Counted from the stretch's first letter, positions 16,639 through 26,091 are shown. The stretch is 64,000 nt of DNA from Streptomyces sp. WM4235 (GCF_001279725.1 NZ_LGDE01000204.1:52352-116351), one strand, 5' to 3'. Program-made: numbers and translations. The notes: generated from the letters alone by a model not told the origin.

Positions 16639-18414
16639 ATGTCACACCCCATCGCCGCCGACCTGCTGCTCACCGGGGCCCGGATCCACACCGTGGACCC
16701 GGACCTGCCCGAGGCCGAGGCCCTCGCCGTCCACGACGGCACCATCGTCTGGGTGGGCCCGGACGCCGAGGCCGAGGCCTGGGCCGGACCCGACACCGAG
16801 CGCATCGACGCGGGCGGGCGGCTGGTGCTGCCCGGCTTCATCGACGCCCACAACCACGTACGACTCGGCTCCGACGACGCGTGCGTCCAACTCGCCGGGG
16901 TCCGCACGCTCGACGCGATCCTCGACCGGATCGGGGAATGGCGCGAGGCCCACCCGGACGCGCAGTGGATCGAGGCCGAGGCCTTCGACTACTCCGCCAT
17001 CCCCGGCGGCCGGATGCCGACCGCCGCCGACCTGGACCCGGTCACCGGCGACACCCCCGCGATCGTGCTCTCCTACGACGTCCACACGGCCTGGCTGAAC
17101 ACCGCCGCCATGCGCCGCCTCGGCGTCTCCCGCGACCGCGTCGACCTGCCCTTCGGCACCGCCGCCGTCGATCCCGCCACGGGCGAACCCACCGGTTTCG
17201 TCAAGGACTTCGCCATCAAGGGACTCTCCCGCGACGGACACCGGGCGCTGCGCGAGCTGGGCGTGCCGTGGGCCTCCCCGGACCGCCAGTACGGGCGGCT
17301 CGCCAAGAGCCTCGACGACGCGATCCGCTTCGGCATCACCACGGTGGTGGAGCCGCAGAACTCCCTGGACGACCTGGAACTCTTCGAACGGGCCCGCGCG
17401 GAAGGGCGGTTGAGGTCCAGGATCGTCGCCGCCCTCTTCCACCCGCGCGGCACGAGCGACGAGGAACTCGACCTCTTCGCCGCCTGCGCCCGGATGTACT
17501 CCGGGGACCGCCTGCGGGTGGGCCCGCTGAAGCTGTACATCGACGACGTCGTGGAGCCGCGCACGGCCGCGCTGTTGGAGCCGTACACCGGATGCGGGGC
17601 CCACCGGGGCGAGACCTTCTACCCGGCCGAGGAGTTCGCGGAGCTGCTGGCCGGGCTGGACGCCCGCGGCTTCCAGTGCTTCGTGCACGCCACGGGCGAC
17701 CGGGGCATCCGTACCGTCCTCGACGCCGTCGAGCACGCCCGGGCGGTCAACGGGCCGCGCGACGCCCGCCACCAGGTGGTGCACGTGGAATGCCTGGACC
17801 CCCAGGACGTGCCGCGCTTCGCCGAACTCGGCGTGGTGGCCTGCATGCAGCCCCGGCACTGCGCGCCGGAGATCGCCGGACCGGGCCAGGACTGGGCGGA
17901 GAACGTGGGCGAGGGGCGCTGGCACAAGGCGTGGCCCATGCGCAGCCTGCACGACGCGGGCGCGGTGCTGGCCTTCTCCAGCGACTGGAACGTCGCCGAG
18001 ATGGACCCGATGATCGGCATCTACACGGCCGTGACGCGCCGGCCGCTGGACGGCGGCGACCCGTGGCAGCCGGGCGAGACGGTGGACGTGGCCACCGCCG
18101 TGCACGGCTACACGATGGGCTCGGCGTACGCCAACTTCCTCGACACCGAGCGCGGCTCCCTGACGGTGGGCAAGGCGGCGGACTTCGTGGTGCTGTCCCG
18201 GAACATCCTGGAGATCCCGGCGGAGTCCATCCCCGGGACCGTCGCGCGGACCGTCGTGGTGGCGGGGGAGGTCGTGCACACCGCCCAGGAGGTGCCGGTC
18301 GAGGGTCAGGGCGTGCCGGCCGAGGGTCGGGCCGTGTCGTTCGAGGGTCAGGGCGTGGGTTGTGAGGGTCGGGCCGTGTCGCTCGAAGATCAGGACGTGT
18401 CGCTCGACGCCTAG
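16639..18414 (+). CDS. YtcJ-like amidohydrolase
   Basis: 591 residues from ATG 16639 (AGGAGC upstream). The metal-dependent hydrolase fold is shown by DLLLTGARIHTVDPDLPEAEALAVHDGTI at the start (split at family strands), PGFIDAHNHVRLGS carrying two metal-ligand histidines, CFVHATGD, HQVVHVEC and AFSSDWNV. This is the YtcJ/LAF3 branch, whose members act on amides, carbamates or cyclic ureides. The C-terminal 35 residues are an added tail made by degenerate tandem repeats (18298-18412) and are unlikely to matter for catalysis. Co-transcribed with the permease. Exact substrate unknown. Confidence 0.85.
   Translation: MSHPIAADLLLTGARIHTVDPDLPEAEALAVHDGTIVWVGPDAEAEAWAGPDTERIDAGGRLVLPGFIDAHNHVRLGSDDACVQLAGVRTLDAILDRIGEWREAHPDAQWIEAEAFDYSAIPGGRMPTAADLDPVTGDTPAIVLSYDVHTAWLNTAAMRRLGVSRDRVDLPFGTAAVDPATGEPTGFVKDFAIKGLSRDGHRALRELGVPWASPDRQYGRLAKSLDDAIRFGITTVVEPQNSLDDLELFERARAEGRLRSRIVAALFHPRGTSDEELDLFAACARMYSGDRLRVGPLKLYIDDVVEPRTAALLEPYTGCGAHRGETFYPAEEFAELLAGLDARGFQCFVHATGDRGIRTVLDAVEHARAVNGPRDARHQVVHVECLDPQDVPRFAELGVVACMQPRHCAPEIAGPGQDWAENVGEGRWHKAWPMRSLHDAGAVLAFSSDWNVAEMDPMIGIYTAVTRRPLDGGDPWQPGETVDVATAVHGYTMGSAYANFLDTERGSLTVGKAADFVVLSRNILEIPAESIPGTVARTVVVAGEVVHTAQEVPVEGQGVPAEGRAVSFEGQGVGCEGRAVSLEDQDVSLDA
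18298..18412 (+). repeat. Degenerate tandem repeats at the amidohydrolase 3' end
   Basis: Units built on GAGGGTCAGGGCGTG / GAGGGTCGGGCCGTG recur roughly every 24 bases, encoding EGQGV, EGRAV, EGQGV, EGRAV, then decaying to EDQDV before the stop. They look like slippage expansion of the C-terminal tail. Confidence 0.7.
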
Positions 18415-18454
18415 GCTGTGCCGATCGGAGTCGGTCGGGAAGCGGGGCGCGGGC

Positions 18455-18865
18455 ATGTTCGTCGATCTGGTGGGGTCGGCCGTCGGTGCGGCGGCGGGTC
18501 TGGGAGTGGTCCACCTGGCGCGTCGCCGGCTGGCCGCGCACCGGGCCGCCGGGGTGGCCGCGGGAGTGCGGACCGCCCTCTCCTGCCGGGTCGAATGGCG
18601 CGAGGGGCTGGGCCGCGCGGGCTTCGTGTACGGGACGCTGAGCACGGGCCCGACCGGCGGGCCGGTCTTCAAGCGGCCCGCCCGCCGGGCGGTGGAGTTG
18701 CCCGGCGGGGGCCGCGCGACCCGCCGGGCCTCCTGGCGGCCCGGCATGCAGATGGTCGAGTACCGGGCGCCCGACGGGGACCGGCTCGGGTTCCTCGTCC
18801 ACGACACCGACGTCGACCTCGCCACCCGCTTCCTGCGCGTCCCCGACCCGGCCGACTACTTCTGA
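18455..18865 (+). CDS. Small membrane-anchored protein, unknown
   Basis: 136 residues from ATG 18455 (weak purine-rich site GAAGCGGGGCG upstream). Residues 4-24 (DLVGSAVGAAAGLGVVHLAR) form one short hydrophobic anchor followed by RRR. The remainder is a small basic soluble domain with WREGLGRAGFVYGTL, PVFKRPARRAVELP, SWRPGMQMVEYRAPDGDRLGFLVHD and a terminal FLRVPDPADYF, resembling a beta-rich fold reminiscent of DUF2550-like proteins, but I cannot assign a family. It starts 40 bases after the amidohydrolase stop and converges with the DUF3533 gene. Confidence 0.6.
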   Translation: MFVDLVGSAVGAAAGLGVVHLARRRLAAHRAAGVAAGVRTALSCRVEWREGLGRAGFVYGTLSTGPTGGPVFKRPARRAVELPGGGRATRRASWRPGMQMVEYRAPDGDRLGFLVHDTDVDLATRFLRVPDPADYF

Positions 18866-18902
18866 GCGCCGCCGTCGGGGCGCGCGCGGGCCGACGGGCC
18901 GG

Positions 18903-20006
18903 TCACCGGTCGGAGCCGCTCCCGGCGGGCGCGGGGTCCTGCGGGGCGTCGCCGATCCCGCTGCCCACCGCGGGTCCGGCCTTCCCCTTGTGGAACATCG
19001 CGCAGGCCAGGGTCACGGCCGAGCCGAGCAGCGCCCAGCCGGCCAGCACCAGCATCGGGCCGCCCGCGCCGTTGCCCCGGAAGTACGCGATCGAGCGGGC
19101 GGCGTACGTGCCGGCGCCCGGCGGCAGGGCCGGTCCGATGGTCCTCCAGAACGGCGGCAGCAGCGGGTACGGGTAGGCGCCGCCCGCGCTCGGGTTGCCG
19201 AGGACCACCACCAGGAGGATGGCCAGGCCGATGCCGACCACGCCCGCCAGTCCCTGGAGGGCCAGGGTGAGCGCGCCGACGGCGAAGACGACCAGGGTGC
19301 CCAGGCCCCACAGGGCCGTGATGCTTCCGGACAGCGCTCCCAGGACGGGACCGGCGATGACCGCGCCCAGCAGCCCGGCGACGATCGAGTACACGAGCAG
19401 GACGCCCAGCCGGATGACGGCGCGGGCGGAGTTCGCGGGCCGGGCGCCGGCGCTGATCGCGAGGATCGCGGCGCACAGGTAGCCGCCCACGCACCAGCCG
19501 ACGACCAGGTAGAAGGAGCTCAGGCCGCGGGCGTCGCCCCGGGCGGCCGGGGCGACGTCGCGGAACCGCACGCTGCGCCCGGCGGCCTTCTCGGCGCGCC
19601 CGACGACCTCCTCGACCGCCTGCGAGAGGGAGGCCCCGGCACCGCTCGCGACCAGCAGCTCGTCGGTCTTGCCGCTCGGGTCGACGATCAGCGCGCCGTC
19701 CACCTCGCGGTCCCGGACCCGCGCGAGCGCCGTGTCCGCGTCCTTGACCGCGTGGGCGTCGAGCGGTGTGCCGGGCAGGGTCTCGAGCTGCTCGGCGTAC
19801 CGGTCGGCGACCCCTCGCGCGGGAGCGGCCACGGCGAGGGGGATCTCGCTGGGCACGGGGTGGTGGAAGGCCCCGATGTACGAGGTGATGAAGGCGAGTT
19901 GGAGGGCCAGCACCCCCAGGACCAGCAGGGCGGCCCGGGCGGTCACGGCGTCCTTGACCTCGGCGAGGAAGCCGCCGGGCGGACCTGTGGAGGTGGTCTG
20001 GGTCAT
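18903..20006 (-). CDS. DUF3533/YhgE-Pip-like membrane protein
   Basis: 367 residues, ATG 20006. One membrane segment near residues 25-47 (ALLVLGVLALQLAFITSYIGAF), an outer domain of about 110 residues (with DREVDGALIVDP), then about five segments between 165 and 340. This one-plus-five layout with a long first loop is typical of ABC-2-like permeases of the DUF3533/YhgE-Pip group, often linked to export or cell-envelope stress; no partner ATPase is adjacent. The C-terminus is a short soluble Gly/Pro/Asp tail. Function unassigned. Confidence 0.75.
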   Translation of the reverse strand: MTQTTSTGPPGGFLAEVKDAVTARAALLVLGVLALQLAFITSYIGAFHHPVPSEIPLAVAAPARGVADRYAEQLETLPGTPLDAHAVKDADTALARVRDREVDGALIVDPSGKTDELLVASGAGASLSQAVEEVVGRAEKAAGRSVRFRDVAPAARGDARGLSSFYLVVGWCVGGYLCAAILAISAGARPANSARAVIRLGVLLVYSIVAGLLGAVIAGPVLGALSGSITALWGLGTLVVFAVGALTLALQGLAGVVGIGLAILLVVVLGNPSAGGAYPYPLLPPFWRTIGPALPPGAGTYAARSIAYFRGNGAGGPMLVLAGWALLGSAVTLACAMFHKGKAGPAVGSGIGDAPQDPAPAGSGSDR

Positions 20007-20138
20007 GCCTCACACGCTCGGCGTATCGGGGGAGGGGCGCAGCAGGGGCGGGCCGAACGGATGACGCGGGAACCGGTCCCGCGGCCCGCCCGGAACCGGG
20101 TGGGACGGGTCTCCCGGACGGGTCTCCCACCCGGTGAT

Positions 20139-20153
20139 CGAACAACTGTTTCG
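20139..20153 (+). promoter_or_regulatory. LexA (SOS) box upstream of dnaE2
   Basis: CGAACAACTGTTTCG, preceded by T, matches the Gram-positive SOS box CGAACRNRYGTTYC with one mismatch. It lies 69-83 bases before the dnaE2 start, where a LexA repressor would block the promoter. Confidence 0.75.
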
Positions 20154-20221
20154 CACGCGTATTCGAATTGCTCTATGGTGGAGAGGGGAGGTCGAGTATC
20201 GAGCGAAGCAGGAGGCCGCGG

Positions 20222-23200
20222 GTGCCTGGTTTTACGCATCTGCACACCGTTTCGGGGTTCTCCGCACGCTACGGAGGCTCGCACCCGGAACGGCTCGCGG
20301 AACGCGCCGCGCAGCGGGGCATGGACGCCCTCGCCCTCACCGACCGCGACACCCTCGCGGGCGCGGTGCGCTTCGCGAAGGCCGCCGCGGGGGCCGGGGT
20401 CCGGCCCCTGTTCGGAGTGAACCTCGCGGTCGCCCCCGCCGCGGACTCCTCGCCGGCGGGCGCCGGGTCCTCCGGTGGTCCGGGGTTCTCCGTTGGTACG
20501 GGATCCGGCGGGGGCGGGACCTCCCACGCCGAGGCCTCCTTCCGCCGCCGCACCCCCGTCAGGGGCGGCGCCTTCGTCGACGAGTCCGCCGCCCGAGCCG
20601 TCTTCCTCGCCCGGGACGGCGCCGCCGGCTGGGCCGAGCTCTGCCGGCTGGTCACCGCCGCCCACGCGGGCGCCCCCGAGGTCCCGCTGGTGACCTGGGA
20701 CGCCCTGCGCGAGGCGCTCGGCTCCTTCGGGCTGAGCGGCGTGTTCGTCCTGCTCGGCCCCGACTCCGAGGTCGGCCGGGCGCTGGCCGCGGGCCGCCCC
20801 GACCGGGCCGCGCGGCTGCTCGCGCCCTGGCGGGAGCTGTACGGGGACGCGCTGCGCCTGGAAGCCGTCCACCACGGCCGCGCCGGCGCCGACGTCGACA
20901 CGGGCCCCGGTTCGCTGCGCCTCGCCGCGCGCACGCTCGGCTTCGCCGTCGAGCAGGGCGTCCCGGCCGTGGTCACCAACGCCGTCCGCTACGCCGACCC
21001 CGGCCAGGGGCCGGTCGCCGACGTCCTCGACGCGGCCCGCCGCCTGGTTCCCGTGGACCCCCGCAAGCGCCTGGACAGCGGCGAACGCTGGCTCAAGGAC
21101 CCCACCGCCATGGCCGAGGTCGCCGACCGGATCGCCCGGGCGGCCGGTCTGCGCCCCACCGACGCGCGCCGGCTGCTCGGCGAGACCCGGCGCACCGCCG
21201 ACGCCTGCGCCGTGGACCCCGAGGACGACCTGGGCATCGGCTCCGTGCACTTCCCCGAGGCCCGGCTCGTCGGCGCCGGCCACCGCACCGCCCAGCGGGT
21301 GCTCGCCTCCCGGGCCTCCGCCGGCATGGTGCTCCGCGGGTACGCGGACGACCACGAGTACTGGGACCGGATGCACCGGGAGCTCGACGTCATCGCCTAC
21401 CACGGTTTCGCCTCGTACTTCCTGACGGTCGCGCAAGTGGTCGACGACGTACGGGACATGGGCATCCGGGTGGCCGCCCGGGGCTCCGGCGCCGGGTCCC
21501 TCGTCAACCACCTCCTGGGGATCGCGCACGCCGACCCCGTCGCGAACGGTCTGCTGATGGAGCGCTTCCTGTCCAAGCGCCGCCACGTCCTGCCCGACAT
21601 CGACATCGACGTGGAGTCCGCCCGCCGGCTGGACGTCTACCGGCGGATCATCGACCGGTTCGGCGACGAACGCGTCGCCACCGTGTCCATGCCCGAGACC
21701 TACCGGGTCCGGCACGCCATCCGCGACGTCGGCGCCGCCCTGTCCATGGACCCGGCAGCCGTGGACCGGCTCGCCAAGGCCTTCCCGCACATCCGGGCCC
21801 GCGACGCCCGCACGGCCCTCGCCGAACTCCCCGAACTGCGCGACGTTCGGGGGGAGTCGTACGGTCGGCTCTGGGAGCTGGTCGAGGCGCTGGACGCACT
21901 GCCGCGCGGGGTCGCCATGCACCCGTGCGGGGTCCTGCTGTCCGACGCCTCGCTGCTCTCCCGCACCCCGGTCGTCCCGAGCGGCGGCGAGGGCTTCCCG
22001 ATGTCCCAGTTCGACAAGGACGACGTGGAGGAGCTGGGGCTGCTCAAGCTGGACGTCCTCGGCGTGCGGATGCAGTCCGCGATGGCCCACGCCGTCGCCG
22101 AACTCCGGCGCGCCACCGGCGAGGAACTCGACCTGGACGACCCCGCGCAGGTCCCGCCGGGCGACCCGGCCACGTACGAGCTGATCCGCTCGGCCGAGAC
22201 GCTGGGCTGCTTCCAGATCGAGTCCCCGGGCCAGCGGGACCTGGTGGGACGGCTCCAGCCGGCCACCTTCCAGGACCTGGTCGTCGACATCTCCCTCTTC
22301 CGCCCGGGGCCGGTGGCCGCCGACATGGTGCGGCCCTTCATCGAAGCCCGGCACGGCCGCGCCCCGGCGCGATACCCGCACCCGGCCCTTGCGGACGCGC
22401 TCCGCGAGACGTACGGGGTGGTGGTCTTCCACGAGCAGATCATCGAGATCGTGCACGTCATGACCGACTGCGGTCGGGACGAGGCGGACCGCGTGCGGCG
22501 CGGACTGTCCGACCCGCAGTCGCAGGGCCGGATCAAGGTCTGGTTCGCCGCGACGGCGAGCGCGCGCGGCTACTCGGCCGAGGTGATCGCCCGGACCTGG
22601 GAGATCGTGGAGGCCTTCGGCTCGTACGGGTTCTGCAAGGCGCACGCGGTCGCCTTCGCCGTGCCCACCTACCAGTCGGCCTGGCTCAAGGCCCACCACC
22701 CGGCGGCCTTCTACGCCGGGCTGCTCACCCACGACCCGGGGATGTACCCGAAGCGGTTGCTGCTGGCCGACGCCCGCCGGCGGGGCGTGCCGGTGCTGCC
22801 GTTGGACGTGAACCGGTCGGCGGTCGCCCACCGTATCGAACTGGTGTCCGAGCAGAAGTGGGGGCTCCGGCTGGCCCTGGCCGACGTCCACGGCATCGGC
22901 GAGGCCGAGGCGGCCCGGATCGAGGCCGGACAGCCCTACGCCTCCCTGCGCGACTTCTGGGACCGCGCCCACCCGGGCCGACCCGTGGCCGAACGACTCG
23001 CCCAGGTCGGCGCGTTGGACGCCTTCGGCGCGAACCGCCGTGACCTGCTGCTGCACTTGACCGAACTGCACGGGGCACAACGAGCCGCCGGCGCCCGCGC
23101 GAACACCCAACTCCCGCTGGAGGGAGGCCGGTCCACCGCACCCGTCGGCCTGCCCGACCTGACCGACGGCGAACGCCTCAGCGCCGAACTCGGCGTCCTC

Positions 23201-23770
23201 GGCATGGACGCCTCCCGCCACCTCATGGGCGACCACCAGGCCTTCCTGACCGAACTCGGCGTGGTCCCGGCCGCCCGGCTCCGCGACGTCGAACACGGGC
23301 GGACGGTACTGGTCGCCGGCGCCAAGGCGGCCACCCAGACCCCGCCGATCCGATCCGGGAAGCGGGTCATCTTCACCACCCTCGACGACGGCACCGGACT
23401 GGTCGACCTGGCCTTCTTCGACGACAGCCACGAGACCTGCGCCCACACCGTCTTCCACTCCTTCCTGCTGCTGGTCCGAGGCGTCGTGCAGCGCCGCGGC
23501 CCACAGAGCCTGAGCATCGTCGGAGCGGCCGCCTGGAACCTGTCCGAACTGGTCGAACTGCGCGGGGAGGAAGGCCTGGAGGCGGTCACCGCCCGACTGT
23601 CCGAACCGGCCCGCGAGCGCGCCCCCCAGCCGGACGGCGAACCGGACGGCCGCCGCATCCACCTGGCGAACGGCTACGAGATGAACCCGTGGGCCGACCT
23701 CCGGCCGCCCGGCGAGGGCGCCGCGACCGGCCGCAAGCTGTGGCACTCCAGCCCGGGGAGCGCGGGATGA
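20222..23770 (+). CDS. dnaE2: Error-prone DNA polymerase III alpha subunit DnaE2 (ImuC)
   Basis: 1,182 residues. The start is GTG 20222, preceded by AGGAGG with seven-base spacing, and gives the family N-terminus PGFTHLHTVSGFSARYG of the PHP domain (about 1-270). The polymerase palm is shown by LPDIDIDVES with Asp459, Asp461 and Asp463; KLDVLGVRM and CFQIESPGQ (SPGQRDL) follow, then helix-hairpin-helix and an OB-fold region (HGRTVLVAGAKAATQTPP) near 1,000-1,090. Shorter than replicative DnaE and coupled to an ImuB-like gene by ATGA, which identifies it as the DnaE2 mutasome polymerase that copies past DNA damage. The PHP metal site looks incomplete. Controlled by the LexA box upstream. Confidence 0.93.
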   Translation: MPGFTHLHTVSGFSARYGGSHPERLAERAAQRGMDALALTDRDTLAGAVRFAKAAAGAGVRPLFGVNLAVAPAADSSPAGAGSSGGPGFSVGTGSGGGGTSHAEASFRRRTPVRGGAFVDESAARAVFLARDGAAGWAELCRLVTAAHAGAPEVPLVTWDALREALGSFGLSGVFVLLGPDSEVGRALAAGRPDRAARLLAPWRELYGDALRLEAVHHGRAGADVDTGPGSLRLAARTLGFAVEQGVPAVVTNAVRYADPGQGPVADVLDAARRLVPVDPRKRLDSGERWLKDPTAMAEVADRIARAAGLRPTDARRLLGETRRTADACAVDPEDDLGIGSVHFPEARLVGAGHRTAQRVLASRASAGMVLRGYADDHEYWDRMHRELDVIAYHGFASYFLTVAQVVDDVRDMGIRVAARGSGAGSLVNHLLGIAHADPVANGLLMERFLSKRRHVLPDIDIDVESARRLDVYRRIIDRFGDERVATVSMPETYRVRHAIRDVGAALSMDPAAVDRLAKAFPHIRARDARTALAELPELRDVRGESYGRLWELVEALDALPRGVAMHPCGVLLSDASLLSRTPVVPSGGEGFPMSQFDKDDVEELGLLKLDVLGVRMQSAMAHAVAELRRATGEELDLDDPAQVPPGDPATYELIRSAETLGCFQIESPGQRDLVGRLQPATFQDLVVDISLFRPGPVAADMVRPFIEARHGRAPARYPHPALADALRETYGVVVFHEQIIEIVHVMTDCGRDEADRVRRGLSDPQSQGRIKVWFAATASARGYSAEVIARTWEIVEAFGSYGFCKAHAVAFAVPTYQSAWLKAHHPAAFYAGLLTHDPGMYPKRLLLADARRRGVPVLPLDVNRSAVAHRIELVSEQKWGLRLALADVHGIGEAEAARIEAGQPYASLRDFWDRAHPGRPVAERLAQVGALDAFGANRRDLLLHLTELHGAQRAAGARANTQLPLEGGRSTAPVGLPDLTDGERLSAELGVLGMDASRHLMGDHQAFLTELGVVPAARLRDVEHGRTVLVAGAKAATQTPPIRSGKRVIFTTLDDGTGLVDLAFFDDSHETCAHTVFHSFLLLVRGVVQRRGPQSLSIVGAAAWNLSELVELRGEEGLEAVTARLSEPARERAPQPDGEPDGRRIHLANGYEMNPWADLRPPGEGAATGRKLWHSSPGSAG

Positions 23771-24786
23771 GCACGATCCTGCACGTACGGTGCGCCCCGA
23801 CCCTCACCGGTGAGGGCTACCGGGAGGTCCTGGAACTGCTGCGGGAGTTCTCCCCGCTCGTCCAGGCCCTGCCGCCCCGCGCCGCCCTGGTCCAGGCACG
23901 GGGAGCCCAGCGGTACTTCGGCATCGAGGCCGCCCGGATCGCCGAGGTGGTCCGACTGCGCGCGGTGGCCCGGCTGGGCACGGACGTACGGATCGGGGTC
24001 GCCGCGACCTGGGCCCTCGCGGCCATGGCCTCCGCCCGGATCCCGGGCCCCGGCGGGATCCTGGCCGTCCCCGACGACCCCGACGCGGTGGCCGGATTCC
24101 TCGGGCCGCTGCCGGTGGAGGCGCTGTACGGGCTCGGCTCCCGACAGGCCGAGGCGCTGCGCGGGTACGGACTGCACACCGTGGGAGCCCTCACCCGGGT
24201 CCCGCCCGGCGTCGTCGAACGGATCCTGGGCAAGCGGACCGGCCGGCTGGTCGCCGAGCGCGCCCGGGGCATCGACCCGCGCCCGGTGACCCCCCGAGAC
24301 CTGCCCTCCTCGGCCGCCGTCAGAAGCGGGTTCACCCGGGAGGAACTGGACGGCCCGCACGCCAGGGCCACCCTGCTCGCCCTGGTCGTCCGGCTCGGCG
24401 CGCTCCTGCGCGGGCGCCGCCAGGCGGCCCGCTCCCTGTCCCTGACCCTGCGCTTCGCGGGCGGCACCCGTTGGGAGAAGACCCGGCGGCTCGCGGAACC
24501 CTCCGCGCACGACGAGGACCTGCGCACCGCGGCGTACCGGCTGATGGACGCGGCGGGCCTGCAACGGGCCCGACTGACCGGGATGGTGCTGCGGGCCGAG
24601 GACCTGACCGGCGCCGAACGCGTGGCCCGGCAGATCTCCCTGGACCCGGTACGGGAATCCCGGCTGACGGTGGAGGCGGCCGTCGACCGGGCCAACGCCC
24701 GCTTCGGCGCGGGCACGGTCCGCCCGGCGGCCACCTTCGGGGCGGCCACGGTCCGGCATCCCGCCGGCCTCGGCAGGGCCTCGTGA
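23767..24786 (+). CDS. ImuB-like Y-family polymerase homologue, catalytic residues lost
   Basis: 339 residues starting at ATG 23767, which overlaps the dnaE2 stop as ATGA. The fold follows Y-family polymerases: palm-like N-terminus (ILHVRCAPTLTGE), helix-hairpin-helix LPVEALYGLGSRQAEALRGYGLHTVGALTRVP (family blocks) and little-finger region. The catalytic D-x-D at the start (normally HVDMDAF) reads HVRCAPT, and the SIDE segment reads VQARGAQRYFG, so no metal can be held. This matches ImuB, the non-catalytic adaptor that ties DnaE2 to the beta clamp. It is shorter than typical ImuB (~500 residues), and no separate imuA is adjacent, so the mutasome here is partly dispersed or reduced. DinP-like annotation would be misleading. 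Confidence 0.85.
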   Translation: MSTILHVRCAPTLTGEGYREVLELLREFSPLVQALPPRAALVQARGAQRYFGIEAARIAEVVRLRAVARLGTDVRIGVAATWALAAMASARIPGPGGILAVPDDPDAVAGFLGPLPVEALYGLGSRQAEALRGYGLHTVGALTRVPPGVVERILGKRTGRLVAERARGIDPRPVTPRDLPSSAAVRSGFTREELDGPHARATLLALVVRLGALLRGRRQAARSLSLTLRFAGGTRWEKTRRLAEPSAHDEDLRTAAYRLMDAAGLQRARLTGMVLRAEDLTGAERVARQISLDPVRESRLTVEAAVDRANARFGAGTVRPAATFGAATVRHPAGLGRAS

Positions 24787-24816
24787 CCCGACGGGCCCCG
24801 GGGCCCGGCCGGTGGA

Positions 24817-25923
24817 TCAGGGCCCGTCCACCATCAGCCGGGCCACCTCGCGCTTGAGCCCGCCGGTCTGGGCCTGGATCAGGTGGAACTGCGCCTCCCG
24901 CGAGAGCCGACCCGCCGTGTTGCCGTACTGGATCGCGCGCCCGCCGGCCACCGCCACGCAGGCCGCGGCGGCCCGTACGGCCAGGTCCAGGCTCTCGGCC
25001 CGCAGCCGCAGCCGGTCCGCGGGCCGTTCCCCGGGCGGTAGTTCGTCCCGCAGCGCGTACGCCTCGGCGCGCAGCCGGGCCGCCCGGTCCGCGATCCGCA
25101 GCCCGAGGTCCTCGTAGCCCTCGCAGTCGAGCAGGAAGTCCGCGGTGGCGCGCAACTGCCCGAAGACGGCGGGCTGGGCGTCGGCGTTCTCCAGGTCGTA
25201 CGCCCGCACCCAGTCGGCCCGCGGCTCCCGGACCACCACCTCGGCGTCCGGCACGAACACGTCCCGGACCTCGACGGCCGCCGTGCGCGTCCCCCGCATC
25301 GCCCACAGCGGAGCCGACGGCGCCGACGCCAGCCCGGCCCCCGGGGCGCAGTCCACCGGCGCGAACAGCACCTCGTCCCGCGACGTGAGGGCGCCCAGGT
25401 ACACCACGTCGGTCAGCCCCCAGCCCGTCATCCACGGCACCCGCCCCGACAACCGCCACCCGCCCGACTCCCGCTCCGCGGTGACGGGCGGTCGCGGATG
25501 GCGCAGGAAGGCGAAACCGCCCGTGGCCCGCCGGTCTCCGCGCGCCAGGGCCGGCAACCACGCTTCCCCGAGCGCCGCGTCACCACCGCGCAACAGCCCC
25601 TTGGCCAGGGCGTGGTGCTGCGTCCACACGAACCACGTCGACGGATCGGCGGCGGCCAGCAGCTCGTGCACCTCCCGCGTCACCCGCCGCGCCCCGACCC
25701 CGCTCGCGGGATCCGGTTCGTATGCGATCAGCCCGTACGCGCCACACGCCGCGAGCGCGTCGAGGTGCGAACGCGGCACCCCCGCCTCGGCGGTCTCCTC
25801 CACACACGGGCGCAACACGCGCACCGCGGTCTCGGTGACGGCGGCGACCAACGGATCGACCGCCAGGTCGGGCGGGGTGGCCAGTGCGGTTCCGGCGCCG
25901 GGGACCGTGTGCATGCGGGTCAT
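24817..25923 (-). CDS. Acyl-CoA dehydrogenase-like flavoprotein
   Basis: 368 residues from ATG 25923 (a second ATG is three codons in). The helical-beta-helical acyl-CoA dehydrogenase layout is visible: FVWTQHHALAKGLL, GGFAFLRHPRPPVTAER, WRLSGRVPWMTGWGLTD, then VRAAAACVAVAGGRAIQYGN and a C-terminal helix. It lacks the usual catalytic-Glu YEGT block, and its middle resembles the DszC/hydroxylase (group D monooxygenase) branch more than beta-oxidation enzymes. So it may be an FMN-dependent oxidase/monooxygenase or a CoA-independent dehydrogenase. It is divergent from the lipase at 26092 and converges with the imuB-like gene. Confidence 0.78.
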   Translation of the reverse strand: MTRMHTVPGAGTALATPPDLAVDPLVAAVTETAVRVLRPCVEETAEAGVPRSHLDALAACGAYGLIAYEPDPASGVGARRVTREVHELLAAADPSTWFVWTQHHALAKGLLRGGDAALGEAWLPALARGDRRATGGFAFLRHPRPPVTAERESGGWRLSGRVPWMTGWGLTDVVYLGALTSRDEVLFAPVDCAPGAGLASAPSAPLWAMRGTRTAAVEVRDVFVPDAEVVVREPRADWVRAYDLENADAQPAVFGQLRATADFLLDCEGYEDLGLRIADRAARLRAEAYALRDELPPGERPADRLRLRAESLDLAVRAAAACVAVAGGRAIQYGNTAGRLSREAQFHLIQAQTGGLKREVARLMVDGP

Positions 25924-25965
25924 TCTTCTGGTGCGGGGCCGGCGGGAGCCTCGACACGCGAGTTT

Positions 25966-26006
25966 TTACCGACGCGTAACTTCCAAGTCTTGCTACTCGC
26001 CCGTAA
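25966..26006. promoter_or_regulatory. Two TTAC-N6-GTAA-type motifs in a divergent promoter
   Basis: TTACCGACGCGTAA (25966-25979) and CTACTCGCCCGTAA (25993-26006) share a palindromic TTAC...GTAA outline, spaced 27 bases, in the region between the acyl-CoA dehydrogenase-like gene and the lipase. They look like tandem operators; the regulator is not identified here. Confidence 0.4.
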
Positions 26007-26091
26007 TTTAACGGCAGCAGCCCCCCTTGTGATCCGGATCACGGGACGAACCCCCACGCCCTTTCCCCTTGACCCGCAAGGAGATCACACG

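Noticed and set aside
20003..23746. 1,247-residue minus-strand frame opposite dnaE2
   Set aside because: Antisense of the polymerase with Gly/Val/Arg/Glu-rich low-complexity protein; no family motifs.
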